DNA of 47,882 bases from Methylobacterium amylolyticum (GTDB lineage: Bacteria > Pseudomonadota > Alphaproteobacteria > Rhizobiales > Beijerinckiaceae): NCBI RefSeq assembly GCF_030700245.1, contig NZ_JAUYZI010000046.1, positions 1-47,882 on the forward strand. Direction: 5' to 3'. A program made the position numbers and the translations under genes. Shown piece by piece: positions 40,064-47,882 of this stretch. The first letter of the stretch is position 1. Each line of letters begins with the position of its first letter. Below the pieces are notes generated by a model. The model was not told the DNA's origin, searched no databases, and saw only the letters and a list, made by a program, of their open reading frames with translations.

Positions 40064-40882
40064 ATGAGCGTCGCCGGCATCAACGTGCTGGTCGAGGAGA
40101 CGCGGGCGCTCCAGGCCGGGGAGAAGCCGCCGCAGGCCGGAACGAAGGCCCCGCTCCTGGCGGTGCGCGGCGTCTCGACCTACTACGGCAGCGTCGCGGC
40201 GCTGAAGGGCGTCGACCTCGACGTGGCCGAGGGCGAGATCGTCACCCTGATCGGCGCCAACGGCGCCGGCAAGTCGACCCTGATGATGACGATCTTCGGG
40301 GCGCCGCAGGCGCGCTCCGGATCGATCACCTACGACGGCGCGGACATCACCCGGCGCCCGACCCACGAGATCGCCCGGCTCGGGCTCGCCCAGTCGCCGG
40401 AAGGCCGGCGGGTCTTCCCGCGGATGACCGTCCACGAGAACCTTCAGATGGGCGCCTCGCTGCACGGCGGGCGCCACTTCGCCGAGGATCTCGACAAGGT
40501 CTGCGTCCTGTTCCCCCGTGTGAAGGAGCGGCTGCACCAGCGCGCCGGCACCATGTCGGGGGGCGAGCAGCAGATGCTGGCCATCGCCCGCGCCCTGATG
40601 AGCCGCCCGCGCCTGTTGCTGCTCGACGAGCCCTCGCTCGGCCTCGCGCCTCTCGTCGTGAAGGGCATCTTCGACGCGATCCGCCGGCTCAACCGCGAGG
40701 ACGGCATGACGATCTTCCTCGTCGAGCAGAACGCCTACCACGCCCTCAAGCTCGCCCACCGCGGCTACGTGCTGGTCAACGGCCGCGTGACCATGAGCGG
40801 CAGCGGCCGGCAGCTCCTCGACGACCCGGCCGTGAAGGCGGCCTATCTCGAAGGCGGCCACGCCGCCCCGGCGGGGGCCTGA
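40064..40882 (+). CDS. livF: Branched-chain amino acid ABC ATPase LivF
   Basis: A 272-residue ATPase with a ~30-residue N-terminal extension. Walker A is GANGAGKST at 64-72; LAQSPEGRRVFPRMTVHENL is the LivF hallmark; signature MSGGEQQMLAIARALM, Walker B LLLLDEPSLGLAP, switch LVEQN. Follows livG by 25 nt. LivG and LivF form the ATPase dimer of the transporter. Confidence 0.95.
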   Translation: MSVAGINVLVEETRALQAGEKPPQAGTKAPLLAVRGVSTYYGSVAALKGVDLDVAEGEIVTLIGANGAGKSTLMMTIFGAPQARSGSITYDGADITRRPTHEIARLGLAQSPEGRRVFPRMTVHENLQMGASLHGGRHFAEDLDKVCVLFPRVKERLHQRAGTMSGGEQQMLAIARALMSRPRLLLLDEPSLGLAPLVVKGIFDAIRRLNREDGMTIFLVEQNAYHALKLAHRGYVLVNGRVTMSGSGRQLLDDPAVKAAYLEGGHAAPAGA

Positions 40883-40885
40883 GCC

Positions 40886-41251
40886 ATGCTCCAGGGCATC
40901 CTCTACGAGGAGGGCTCGGCGTGGCTCTTCCTGCTCGTCACCGCGCTGATGGGCGGCTGGGCCGCCTGGATGGCGGCCCGCGCCATCGCCCGCGGCTGGC
41001 GCCCGTTCTGGCACTGCGCGCTCGCGCTGCTGCTCGTGGCGGGGGCCGTGCGCTTCATCCACTTCGCGCTGTTCGACGGCACGCTCCTGTCACTGCACTA
41101 CTATGCGGTCGACGCGATCGTCGTCATGATCGTCGGCGCGGTGGGCTTCCGCGTCACCCGCACCCGGCAGATGACCAGCCAGTACCGCTGGCTCTACGAG
41201 AAGACCTCGCCGCTGACGTGGCGGGCGCGGCCCGCCGGGACGCAGCACTGA
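40886..41251 (+). CDS. DUF6867 small membrane protein in the liv operon
   Basis: A 121-residue protein starting 3 nt after livF. Three hydrophobic segments (WLFLLVTALMGGWAAWMAAR, ALALLLVAGAVRFIHFAL, AVDAIVVMIVGAVGF) and the tail MTSQYRWLYEKTSPLTWR are typical of the DUF6867 family, found next to liv genes in alphaproteobacteria. Its contribution to transport is not known. Confidence 0.85.
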   Translation: MLQGILYEEGSAWLFLLVTALMGGWAAWMAARAIARGWRPFWHCALALLLVAGAVRFIHFALFDGTLLSLHYYAVDAIVVMIVGAVGFRVTRTRQMTSQYRWLYEKTSPLTWRARPAGTQH

Positions 41252-41298
41252 GTTCGGTTCACGCACACGTTCGGACTGAAGCAAAGGGGACCTTCGTG

Positions 41299-42423
41299 AT
41301 GAGAACGATCCTGCTGGCCGGGCTCGCCGTCGGCGCGCTGCTCACGGGGGCTCAGGCCGCCGACGTGAAGCTCGGCATCGCCACGCCGATCACCGGCCCG
41401 AACGCCGCGGTGGGCGCCAACATCAAGAACGGCGCCACCCAGGCGGTCGAGGACATCAACAAGTCCGGCGTCCTCAAGGGCACGACGCTCGTCGTCGCGG
41501 TGGGCGACGACGCCTCCGATCCGAAGCAGGGCGTCTCGGTCGCCAACAAGTTCGCCTCCGACGGCGTCAAGATGGTCGTCGGCGACTACAATTCCGGCGT
41601 CTCGATCCCCTCCTCCGACGTCTACCTCGACGCCGGCATCATCCAGGTCACGCCGGGCTCGACCGCGGTGAAGTTCACCGAGCGCGGGATGTGGAACACC
41701 TTCCGCACCTGCGGGCGCGACGACCAGCAGGGCGAGGTGGCCGGCGCCTACCTCGCCAAGCACTTCAAGGGCAAGAAGATCGCCTTCATCCACGACAAGA
41801 CCCCCTACGGGAAGGGCTTGGCCGACGAGACCCTGAAGGCGATGAAGGCCAAGGGCGCGGGCAAGGAGGTCCTGTTCGAGGGCATCAATCCCGGCGAGAA
41901 GGACTACTCGGCGCTCGTCTCCAAATTGAAGTCGGCCGGCGTCGACATCGTCTATTTCGGCGGCCTCTACACCGAGGCCGGGCTGATCCTGCGCCAGATG
42001 CGCGACCAGGGCCTGAAGGCGCCGATGATGGGCGGCGACGGCATGGTCGACAGCGAGCTCGTGGCGATCGCGGGTCCCGCCGCCGAGGGCACGCTGACCA
42101 CCTTCTCCCCGGACGCGCGCAAGAACCCGGCGGCCAAGGACGCGGTCGCCGCCTTCAAGGCCAAGGGCGTCGACCCGGCCGGCTACACCCTCTACGCCTA
42201 CGCCGCCGTCCAGGTGCTTGCCAAGGCGATGGCCGAGACCGGCTCCAGCGACGGCAAGAAGCTCGCCGACTGGCTGCACCAGGGCAAGCCGATCCAGACC
42301 GTGGTCGGCCAGATCAGCTACGACAAGAAGGGCGACATCACGAAGCCGGACTACGTGATGTACGAGTGGAAGAAGGGCCCTGACGGCAAGATCGACTACA
42401 CGGGCAACGAGCTGACGCAGTAG
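41299..42423 (+). CDS. livK: Branched-chain amino acid-binding protein
   Basis: A 374-residue type I periplasmic binding protein. Signal peptide at residues ~1-20 (cleavage after AQA); mature start DVKLGIATPITGPNAAVGAN. It contains VVGDYNSGVSIPSSDVYLDA, TFRTCGRDDQQGEVAGAYLA and FEGINPGEKDYSALVSKLKS. ATG 41299 with AAGGGGA upstream; a GTG directly before it is a possible start. Last gene of livHMGF-DUF6867-livK, followed by a terminator at 42494-42518. Confidence 0.94.
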   Translation: MRTILLAGLAVGALLTGAQAADVKLGIATPITGPNAAVGANIKNGATQAVEDINKSGVLKGTTLVVAVGDDASDPKQGVSVANKFASDGVKMVVGDYNSGVSIPSSDVYLDAGIIQVTPGSTAVKFTERGMWNTFRTCGRDDQQGEVAGAYLAKHFKGKKIAFIHDKTPYGKGLADETLKAMKAKGAGKEVLFEGINPGEKDYSALVSKLKSAGVDIVYFGGLYTEAGLILRQMRDQGLKAPMMGGDGMVDSELVAIAGPAAEGTLTTFSPDARKNPAAKDAVAAFKAKGVDPAGYTLYAYAAVQVLAKAMAETGSSDGKKLADWLHQGKPIQTVVGQISYDKKGDITKPDYVMYEWKKGPDGKIDYTGNELTQ

Positions 42424-42493
42424 CGCCCGGCCAGGGGGCTCGATCCGGGCCTCGGCCCGGGTCCGGCCCCGGTCGTGGGCCCATCCCGGCCCG

Positions 42494-42518
42494 ACGCCGC
42501 CCTCCGGGGCGGCGTTTT
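42494..42518 (+). terminator. Rho-independent terminator after livK
   Basis: ACGCCGCCC (42494-42502), loop TCCG, GGGCGGCGT (42507-42515), then TTT and CGTTTCG. A perfect 9-bp stem. Confidence 0.85.
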
Positions 42519-42724
42519 CGTTTCGGACGGGGCCGGATCGTCAGCGGATACGGTTCTCCGCCCCCGTGCGCGCGCCCAAGAAGTGTGCATGATGCCCCTC
42601 GCACGGGCGCGCGGGCCCGGCTCCGCGTTTCGGGGGCAGACGAATGGGCGTCGGGGAGATCGCGGCGGCAGCCGGCCGGGAGCGCCCGGCCATCCGCGCC
42701 CGGCGTCCCGTTTCCCAGCGATTC

Positions 42725-42738
42725 GGCACCACCCTTGC
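42725..42738 (+). promoter_or_regulatory. Probable sigma-54 promoter of gltIJKL
   Basis: CGGCACCACCCTTGCA matches TGGCACG-N4-TTGCW except at two positions: GG at 42725-42726, GC at 42737-42738, 10 nt between. It lies 79 bp before the gltI start. Sigma-54 with NtrC often drives amino acid uptake when nitrogen is limiting. Confidence 0.6.
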
Positions 42739-42816
42739 ACAGGCGCCGTCCGAGCGGCCGGACCCGCGCCCCCGACCGCCCGCCGACACCGTTCGGCCCG
42801 ATCCAGGAGTCTCGAC

Positions 42817-43743
42817 TTGACGCAGTTTGAACTCGCCCGCCGCGGCGTCGCCGCGGCGCTCGGCCTGACCCTCGCCCTGGCGCCGCTGAGCGGCCACGCG
42901 CAGGACCTGACCGGCACCCTCAAGAAGGTGAAGGATTCCGGCGCCATCACCATCGGCTACCGCGACGCCTCCGTGCCGTTCTCCTATCTCGGCGCCGACC
43001 AGAAGCCGATCGGCTACGCCCTGGACATCTGCTACAAGATCGCCGACGCGGTGAAGGCCGAGCTGAAGCTCGACAAGATGGAGGTGAAGCTCAACCCCGT
43101 TACCTCCGCCACCCGCATCCCCCTGATCGCCAACGGCACGATCGACCTCGAGTGCGGCTCGACCACCAACAACGCCGAGCGCGAGAAGCAGGTGGCGTTC
43201 ACCAACTCGCACTTCCTCACCGCCACCCGGTTCGTGTCGAAGAAGTCGGCCAACCTGCACACGATCGAGGACCTGAAAGGCAAGACCGTCGTCTCGACCT
43301 CGGGCACGACCAACATCAAGCAGATCAACGAGGCCAACACCGAGCGCAAGCTCGGCCTGACGATCCTCCCGGCCAAGGACCACGCCGAGGCGTTCCTGAT
43401 GGTCGAGACCGGCCGCGCCGCCGCCTTCGTGATGGACGACGTGCTGCTCGCCTCGCTGGTGGCCTCCTCGAAGGACCCCGGCGCCTACGAGATCTCCAAG
43501 GAAGCGCTGTCGAAGCCCGAGCCCTACGGCATCATGCTGCGCAAGGACGACCCGGCCTTCAAGAAGGTCGCGGACGCGGCGACCGCCAAGCTCTACACCA
43601 GCCCCGCCGGGCCGGCGCTCTACGACAAGTGGTTCACGCAGGCCATCCCGCCGCGCGGCATCAACCTGAACCTGCCGATGTCGGAGGAGATGAAGAAGCA
43701 GTTCGCGAACCCGATCGCCAGCCCCGATCCGGCCGCCTACTGA
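42817..43743 (+). CDS. gltI: Glutamate/aspartate-binding protein GltI
   Basis: A 308-residue SBP_bac_3 protein. Start TTG 42817 is chosen because AGGAG lies 8 nt upstream and it gives a signal peptide of ~28 residues (ARRGVAAALGLTLALAPLSG, then HA-QDL). GltI motifs: GYRDASVPFSYLG, DLECGSTTNNAEREKQVAFT and EPYGIMLRKDDPAF. First gene of gltIJKL; a strong hairpin follows at 43787-43815. Paralogue of 34328-35248. Confidence 0.92.
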   Translation: MTQFELARRGVAAALGLTLALAPLSGHAQDLTGTLKKVKDSGAITIGYRDASVPFSYLGADQKPIGYALDICYKIADAVKAELKLDKMEVKLNPVTSATRIPLIANGTIDLECGSTTNNAEREKQVAFTNSHFLTATRFVSKKSANLHTIEDLKGKTVVSTSGTTNIKQINEANTERKLGLTILPAKDHAEAFLMVETGRAAAFVMDDVLLASLVASSKDPGAYEISKEALSKPEPYGIMLRKDDPAFKKVADAATAKLYTSPAGPALYDKWFTQAIPPRGINLNLPMSEEMKKQFANPIASPDPAAY

Positions 43744-43786
43744 TCGATCCGGACGAGCGCCCCGCTGGGCGCCGGTCGATGACGGA

Positions 43787-43815
43787 CCCCCGCGCGCCGC
43801 TCCGGCGCGCGGGGG
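43787..43815 (+). other. Strong 13-bp hairpin between gltI and gltJ
   Basis: 43787-43799 (CCCCCGCGCGCCG) pairs perfectly with 43803-43815 around a 3-nt loop; no T-tract. Hairpins in this position commonly protect the binding-protein mRNA segment and lower expression of the permease genes. Confidence 0.8.
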
Positions 43816-43894
43816 AGAGCGACAAGAAGACCTGCCGGCCGCGCGCTCGCTTCGGGCGCCCGGGTGGCTCAAGGCACGCGCGGGGGGCTGAGCC

Positions 43895-44617
43895 GTGAAC
43901 TACAACTGGAACTGGGGCATCTTCTTCGACGCCTCGCCCGAGGGCAACGGCACCTACGCCGACATGCTGCTCTCGGGGCTGATGTGGACGATCGTCACCG
44001 CGCTCTGCGCCTGGGTGATCGCCTTCTGCCTCGGCTCGGTGATCGGGGTGCTGCGCACCCTGCCCTCGAAGACCGCCAACGCGATCGGCACGGCCTATGT
44101 CGAGCTGTTCCGCAACATCCCGCTGCTCGTGCAGATGTTCCTCTGGTACTTCGTCCTGCCGGAGCTGCTGCCCCAGCGCCTCGGCGACGCGGTCAAGCAG
44201 ATGCCCGACGCCCCGTTCTACACCGCGGTCGTCTGCCTCGGCTTCTTCACCGCCTCCCGCGTCGCCGAGCAGGTGCGCGCCGGCATCCAGGCGCTGCCGC
44301 GGGGCCAGCGCATGGCCGGCACGGCGATGGGCTTCACGGTCGCCCAGACCTACCGCTACGTGCTCCTGCCGAACGCCTACCGCATCATCCTGCCGCCGCT
44401 GACCTCCGAGTTCCTGAACAACCTCAAGAACACGTCCGTGGCGCTCACCATCGGCCTCCTCGAACTCACCGCCCGCGCCCGCTCGATGCAGGAGTTCTCG
44501 TTCCAGGTGTTCGAGGCGTTCACCGCGGCGACGATCCTCTACGTGATCATCAACCTCTGCGTCGTCACCGCCGCGACCTTCCTGGAGAAGGCGGTGGCGA
44601 TCCCCGGCCAGCGCTGA
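43895..44617 (+). CDS. gltJ: Glutamate/aspartate ABC permease GltJ
   Basis: A 240-residue permease of the HisMQ type. N-terminus NYNWNWGIFFDASPEGNGTY is typical of GltJ; TVEL-like segment YVELFRNIPLLVQMFLWYF; EAA loop EQVRAGIQALPRGQRMAGTA followed by MGFTVAQTYRYVLLPNAYRI. GTG start at 43895. Five or so transmembrane helices. Pairs with GltK. Confidence 0.93.
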   Translation: MNYNWNWGIFFDASPEGNGTYADMLLSGLMWTIVTALCAWVIAFCLGSVIGVLRTLPSKTANAIGTAYVELFRNIPLLVQMFLWYFVLPELLPQRLGDAVKQMPDAPFYTAVVCLGFFTASRVAEQVRAGIQALPRGQRMAGTAMGFTVAQTYRYVLLPNAYRIILPPLTSEFLNNLKNTSVALTIGLLELTARARSMQEFSFQVFEAFTAATILYVIINLCVVTAATFLEKAVAIPGQR

Positions 44618-44710
44618 CCGGTCGCCCCAACCCAGGCCGGGGCGCCCGCCCCGGCTCCCCGCCCCGCCCGCCCACGGCGACCGCGCAGAGCCGAACGGAT
44701 CACCGCCCCG

Positions 44711-45403
44711 ATGCTCTCGAACTTCGACTTCAGCGTCATCCTGACCTCGCTGCCCTACCTGTTCGGCCAGGGCATGGTCTTCACCGTGTCGCTGACCGCG
44801 ATGGCCGCGGCCGGCGGCGTCGTGTTCGGCACGCTGCTGGCGATGGCCCGGCTCTCGGGCATCCCCGGCCTGTGGCACGTGGCCAAGGGCTACGTCGAGC
44901 TGTGCCGCTCGCTGCCGCTGGTGCTGGTGATCTTCTGGTTCTACTTCCTCGTGCCCTATATCGGCGCCTACCTGACCGGCTCGTCGACCCCGATCCAGGT
45001 CGGCGCCTTCCCCTCGGCGCTGATCACCTTCATCGCGTTCGAGGCGGCCTACTTCGCCGAGATCATGCGCGCGGGCATCCAGTCGATCCCCAAGGGGCAG
45101 ACCGCCGCCGCCCAGGCGCTCGGCATGAACTACTGGCAGACCATGGGCAACGTCGTCCTGCCCCAGGCCTTCCGCAACATGCTGCCGCTGCTGCTGACCC
45201 AGACGATCGTGCTCTTCCAGGACACCTCGCTGGTCTACGTGCTGTCGCTCACCGACTTCATGGGCGCGGCCTCGAAGGTGGCCCAGCGCGACGGCCGGCT
45301 CGTGGAGATGTATATCTTCGCGGCGCTCGTCTACTTCGCCGTCTGCTTCACGGCCTCGTTCCTGGTGCGCCGCCTCCAGCGCCGCGTCGCCATCATCCGC
45401 TGA
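44711..45403 (+). CDS. gltK: Glutamate/aspartate ABC permease GltK
   Basis: A 230-residue permease homologous to GltJ: NFDFSVILTSLPYLFGQGMV, YVELCRSLPLVLVIFWFYFL, EAA loop IMRAGIQSIPKGQTAAAQAL then GMNYWQTMGNVVLPQAFRNM. ATG at 44711, 93 nt after gltJ. Forms the membrane heterodimer with GltJ. Confidence 0.94.
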   Translation: MLSNFDFSVILTSLPYLFGQGMVFTVSLTAMAAAGGVVFGTLLAMARLSGIPGLWHVAKGYVELCRSLPLVLVIFWFYFLVPYIGAYLTGSSTPIQVGAFPSALITFIAFEAAYFAEIMRAGIQSIPKGQTAAAQALGMNYWQTMGNVVLPQAFRNMLPLLLTQTIVLFQDTSLVYVLSLTDFMGAASKVAQRDGRLVEMYIFAALVYFAVCFTASFLVRRLQRRVAIIR

Positions 45404-45426
45404 CGAAACCCGGAAAGGACCGCGCC

Positions 45427-46287
<861 letters not shown>

Positions 46288-46392
46288 AGGTTTGGGATTT
46301 TTCGCGTTCGTCCTATCCGGCCCTGCATCCCGAGCAGGATGCGGGTCTGATACGGTTTCCGGCTGAATCCTTCGATGATCCGGGCCCGCGCC

Positions 46393-46424
46393 GTCATCGC
46401 GAGCGAGATCGTCATCGCGAGCGA
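46393..46424. repeat. Direct repeat of a REP-like GTCATCGCGAGCGA motif
   Basis: GTCATCGCGAGCGA occurs at 46393-46406 and 46411-46424 (18-bp period), followed by AACGATGCGACCCAGG. It resembles the dispersed GTCATTGCGAGCG-type repeat seen in many alphaproteobacterial intergenic regions, and lies just outside the IS element. Confidence 0.6.
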
Positions 46425-46469
46425 AACGATGCGACCCAGGGCAGCGCGCGGTCTCATACCAACGGCGGT

Positions 46470-47045
46470 CTACGCTGACACGTTTGCCCATGTCCGTGAC
46501 GCGATGGCGGTGATGGTGTCTGGCGTGGCGATCAGCCAATTCCAGGCCTTGCAGCACGCTTCGACGATCGCGTCGTAGGTGTCGTAGAGACGATGGGCGA
46601 GCTTGTTGCGGCGCAGATACTGCCAGATCATCTCGACGGGATTGAGCTCGGGCGCATAGGGCGGCAGCATCAGGAGCGAGATGTTGCCGGGAACGACGAG
46701 AGCGCTGCTCGTGTGCCACCCGGCGCCGTCCAGCACGAGGACGGCGTGAGCCCCCGGCATCACGCTGCGGGCGATCTCGGCCAGATGCGCGTTCAGGCCC
46801 TCGGTGTCGGCGCGCGGCATCACCAGGCCCGCGCCCACGCCCCGCTGCGGGCAGACGGCGCCGAACAGGTAGGCCGAGGTATAGCGGGTGTCCTGCACCG
46901 CGCGCGGGCGCGTGCCGCGGCGCGCCCAGACATAGGCCAGCGTGCCCTTCTGGCCGATGCGCGCCTCGTCCTGGAACCAGATCTCGACCGGCTTGGTCCT
47001 GGCGTCTTCGGGGATCACCTGCGTGGCCTGCGCGGCGAAGGTCTT
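46470..47045 (-). CDS. IS630 transposase, C-terminal DDE part (orfB)
   Basis: Encodes the catalytic half: VEIWFQDEARIGQKGTLAYV (first Asp), AVLVLDGAGWHTS (second Asp) and LLMLPPYAPELNPVEMIWQY (Glu). It lies in the -1 frame relative to orfA. Read from the AAG codon at 47045 it continues KTFAAQATQVIPEDARTKP, as in intact IS630 transposases. An internal ATG-like start at 47018 (GTG/ATC context) is unlikely to be used alone. Confidence 0.85.
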   Translation of the reverse strand, partial: KTFAAQATQVIPEDARTKPVEIWFQDEARIGQKGTLAYVWARRGTRPRAVQDTRYTSAYLFGAVCPQRGVGAGLVMPRADTEGLNAHLAEIARSVMPGAHAVLVLDGAGWHTSSALVVPGNISLLMLPPYAPELNPVEMIWQYLRRNKLAHRLYDTYDAIVEACCKAWNWLIATPDTITAIASRTWANVSA

Positions 47046-47530
47046 TTAAAAGCCTCCTGGGCCGCCTCGTCGCCGTTGGGATGACGCGGGCGCACCGAGA
47101 CGTGGCGGAAGCCGCGGGCGCGCAGAAGGTCCCCCACCGTGCGCTCGGCCATCACCACCCCGAAGCGGGCCTCGATCACCCGCTTGAGATCGATCCGGCG
47201 CCAGCGCACCACCCCGTCCACCGCCACGTCCGGACCCGTCTCCACGATCGTGTCGAACTCAGCCCGCTGCGCCGCGCTCAAGAGGCCGGGACGCGCCGGG
47301 CGCGACCGATCCAGCAAGCCGGCCACACCGTCCGCGTTGTAGCGGTGGACCCAGTCCCGCAGCGTCTGTCGCTGCATCCCAGCATTCTCGGCGGCGGCCG
47401 TGCGCGTGCTGCCATCCAGAACGGAGGCGATCGCCAGACAGCGACGGGCCTGGGCGGCGTCCTTGCTCGACCGCGCCGCCCGGCGCAGATCCTCGGCCGT
47501 CAGGTCCGTGCGCGTGATCGCAAGGGTCAT
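47015..47530 (-). CDS. IS630 transposase, N-terminal HTH part (orfA)
   Basis: A 171-residue product from ATG 47530 with a helix-turn-helix (DGSTRTAAAENAGMQRQTLR, then DWVHRYNADGVAGLLDRSRP) and a second winged-helix segment ending in FRHVSVRPRHPNGDEAAQEA. The frame leaves the transposase at the sequence CTTTTAAAAG (47043-47052) and stops after FKRPSPRRPRR. A -1 shift there joins orfB. Only four A residues are present, so this is either a weak programmed site or loss of one A from an AAAAAG run. Confidence 0.85.
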   Translation of the reverse strand: MTLAITRTDLTAEDLRRAARSSKDAAQARRCLAIASVLDGSTRTAAAENAGMQRQTLRDWVHRYNADGVAGLLDRSRPARPGLLSAAQRAEFDTIVETGPDVAVDGVVRWRRIDLKRVIEARFGVVMAERTVGDLLRARGFRHVSVRPRHPNGDEAAQEAFKRPSPRRPRR

Positions 47531-47683
47531 CGGAGGCTCCCGCCGCTCAGCAGGACCCCATCGAATCACACCAAACCCAGCACGTCATCCAAAACGAGTC
47601 ATACCAACGGCCTGTGAGGGTGACTCGGCGGGTTGCGGGTTGAGCTGGCTTCTGATTCGTTTGGCGGATCAGGAGGACACGCC

Positions 47684-47882
47684 ATGTCCGGGATCGCGAT
47701 CACCCGCACGGATCTGAGCGCCGAGGGGTTGCGCGCCGCCGCCTCCAAGGCGCCCAGCATCCCGGCGGCCCGTCGCATGCTGGCGCTCGCCCTGGTGCTG
47801 GAGGGCGCTGATCGCACCACCGCCGCCCGCGCCTGCGGCATGGACCGCCAGACCCTGCGCGACTGGGTGCACCGCTACAACG
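47684..47882 (+). CDS. N-terminus of a second IS630-type transposase (3' end outside window)
   Basis: From ATG 47684, preceded by AGGAGG, 66 codons are open to the window edge: SGIAITRTDLSAEGLRAAAS, LALVLEGADRTTAARACGM and DRQTLRDWVHRYN. It is homologous to the orfA product of the first element but clearly diverged, so it belongs to a different IS630 copy in the opposite orientation. Its left end probably begins at the TACCAACGGC at about 47602. Confidence 0.85.
   Translation, partial: MSGIAITRTDLSAEGLRAAASKAPSIPAARRMLALALVLEGADRTTAARACGMDRQTLRDWVHRYN

Larger units (their letters stand above)
42424..42816 (+). other. 393-bp intergenic region between livK and gltI
   Basis: Holds a rho-independent terminator (42494-42518), a 9-bp inverted repeat (42569-42577 with 42605-42613) around GTGTGCATGATGC, and a good sigma-54-like promoter (42725-42738). 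No gene of convincing composition is seen, although a long frame continues upstream of the gltI start. Confidence 0.6.
46454..47601 (-). mobile_element. IS630-family insertion sequence (approximate ends)
   Basis: Contains the two-frame transposase 46470-47530. Ends are approximate: TCATACCAACGGC occurs at 46454-46466 and again at 47599-47611 in the same orientation. The inner terminal sequences near 46474-46495 and 47580-47598 show only a partial inverted match (GACACGTTTG versus GACTCGTTTT). IS630 elements insert at TA. The right end may be hidden or interrupted by the neighbouring element. Confidence 0.65.

Noticed and set aside
42475..42816. N-terminal extension of gltI in its long open frame
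   Set aside because: The stretch includes the livK terminator and the sigma-54-like promoter, and only the TTG at 42817 gives a ribosome-binding site and a signal peptide at the N-terminus.

Overview
This window is GC-rich chromosomal DNA from an alphaproteobacterium of the Hyphomicrobiales, most likely Methylobacterium or a close relative. The signs are about 70% GC with frequent GTG and TTG starts, Gly-rich GCG/CRPN-type secreted proteins, a livHMGF cluster carrying a DUF6867 gene, a DUF1489 protein, and IS630-type insertion sequences. It is mostly housekeeping and transport sequence with short accessory patches. No rRNA, tRNA or CRISPR array was seen.

Layout. 1-5.5 kb: the 3' end of an unrecognised gene, then a LysR regulator divergent from an aromatic-acid type efflux set (FUSC, DUF1656, HlyD). 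5.5-12.1 kb: DUF1489, a CheZ-like phosphatase, an MFS transporter and an Mla-type lipid transport operon (MlaE, MlaF, MlaD, lipoprotein). 12.2-13 kb: a small RelE-like toxin gene coupled to a two-helix membrane protein with an antitoxin-like tail. 13-16.9 kb: a probable SAM riboswitch in front of metA, an XRE/cupin regulator, thiE-thiD and sdhE. 17.1-17.7 kb: a brnTA module whose toxin gene carries an in-frame amber codon. 17.9-24.8 kb: mfd, a small hypothetical, an AmpG-like transporter and a DUF2778 L,D-transpeptidase-like protein. 24.8-28.4 kb: two paralogous secreted GCG/CRPN proteins, a tiny flagellar-rod-like protein and a histidine kinase/response regulator pair. Matching GTTACA-type direct repeats lie upstream of both the regulator and the secreted proteins.

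28.5-34.2 kb: a Chloroflexus-type malyl-CoA lyase, a beta-keto acid cleavage enzyme, a conserved hypothetical, a NicO metal exporter with its DUF1007 partner, and a protein resembling ADP-ribosyltransferase folds. 34.3-46.3 kb: a block for uptake of acidic and branched-chain amino acids and dicarboxylates (solute-binding protein + dctA; livHMGF-DUF6867-livK; gltIJKL). Each of its three transcription units has an upstream sequence resembling a sigma-54 promoter. The window ends in two IS630-type elements in divergent orientation, the second cut by the window edge.

The parts most worth following are the two-component system with its apparent shared operator, the membrane-linked toxin/antitoxin-like pair, the metA leader RNA with an acetyl-CoA-type MetA, and the possible sigma-54 control of the uptake block. 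Coordinates come from reading the sequence. Family assignments rest on motif recognition from memory, not on database searches.
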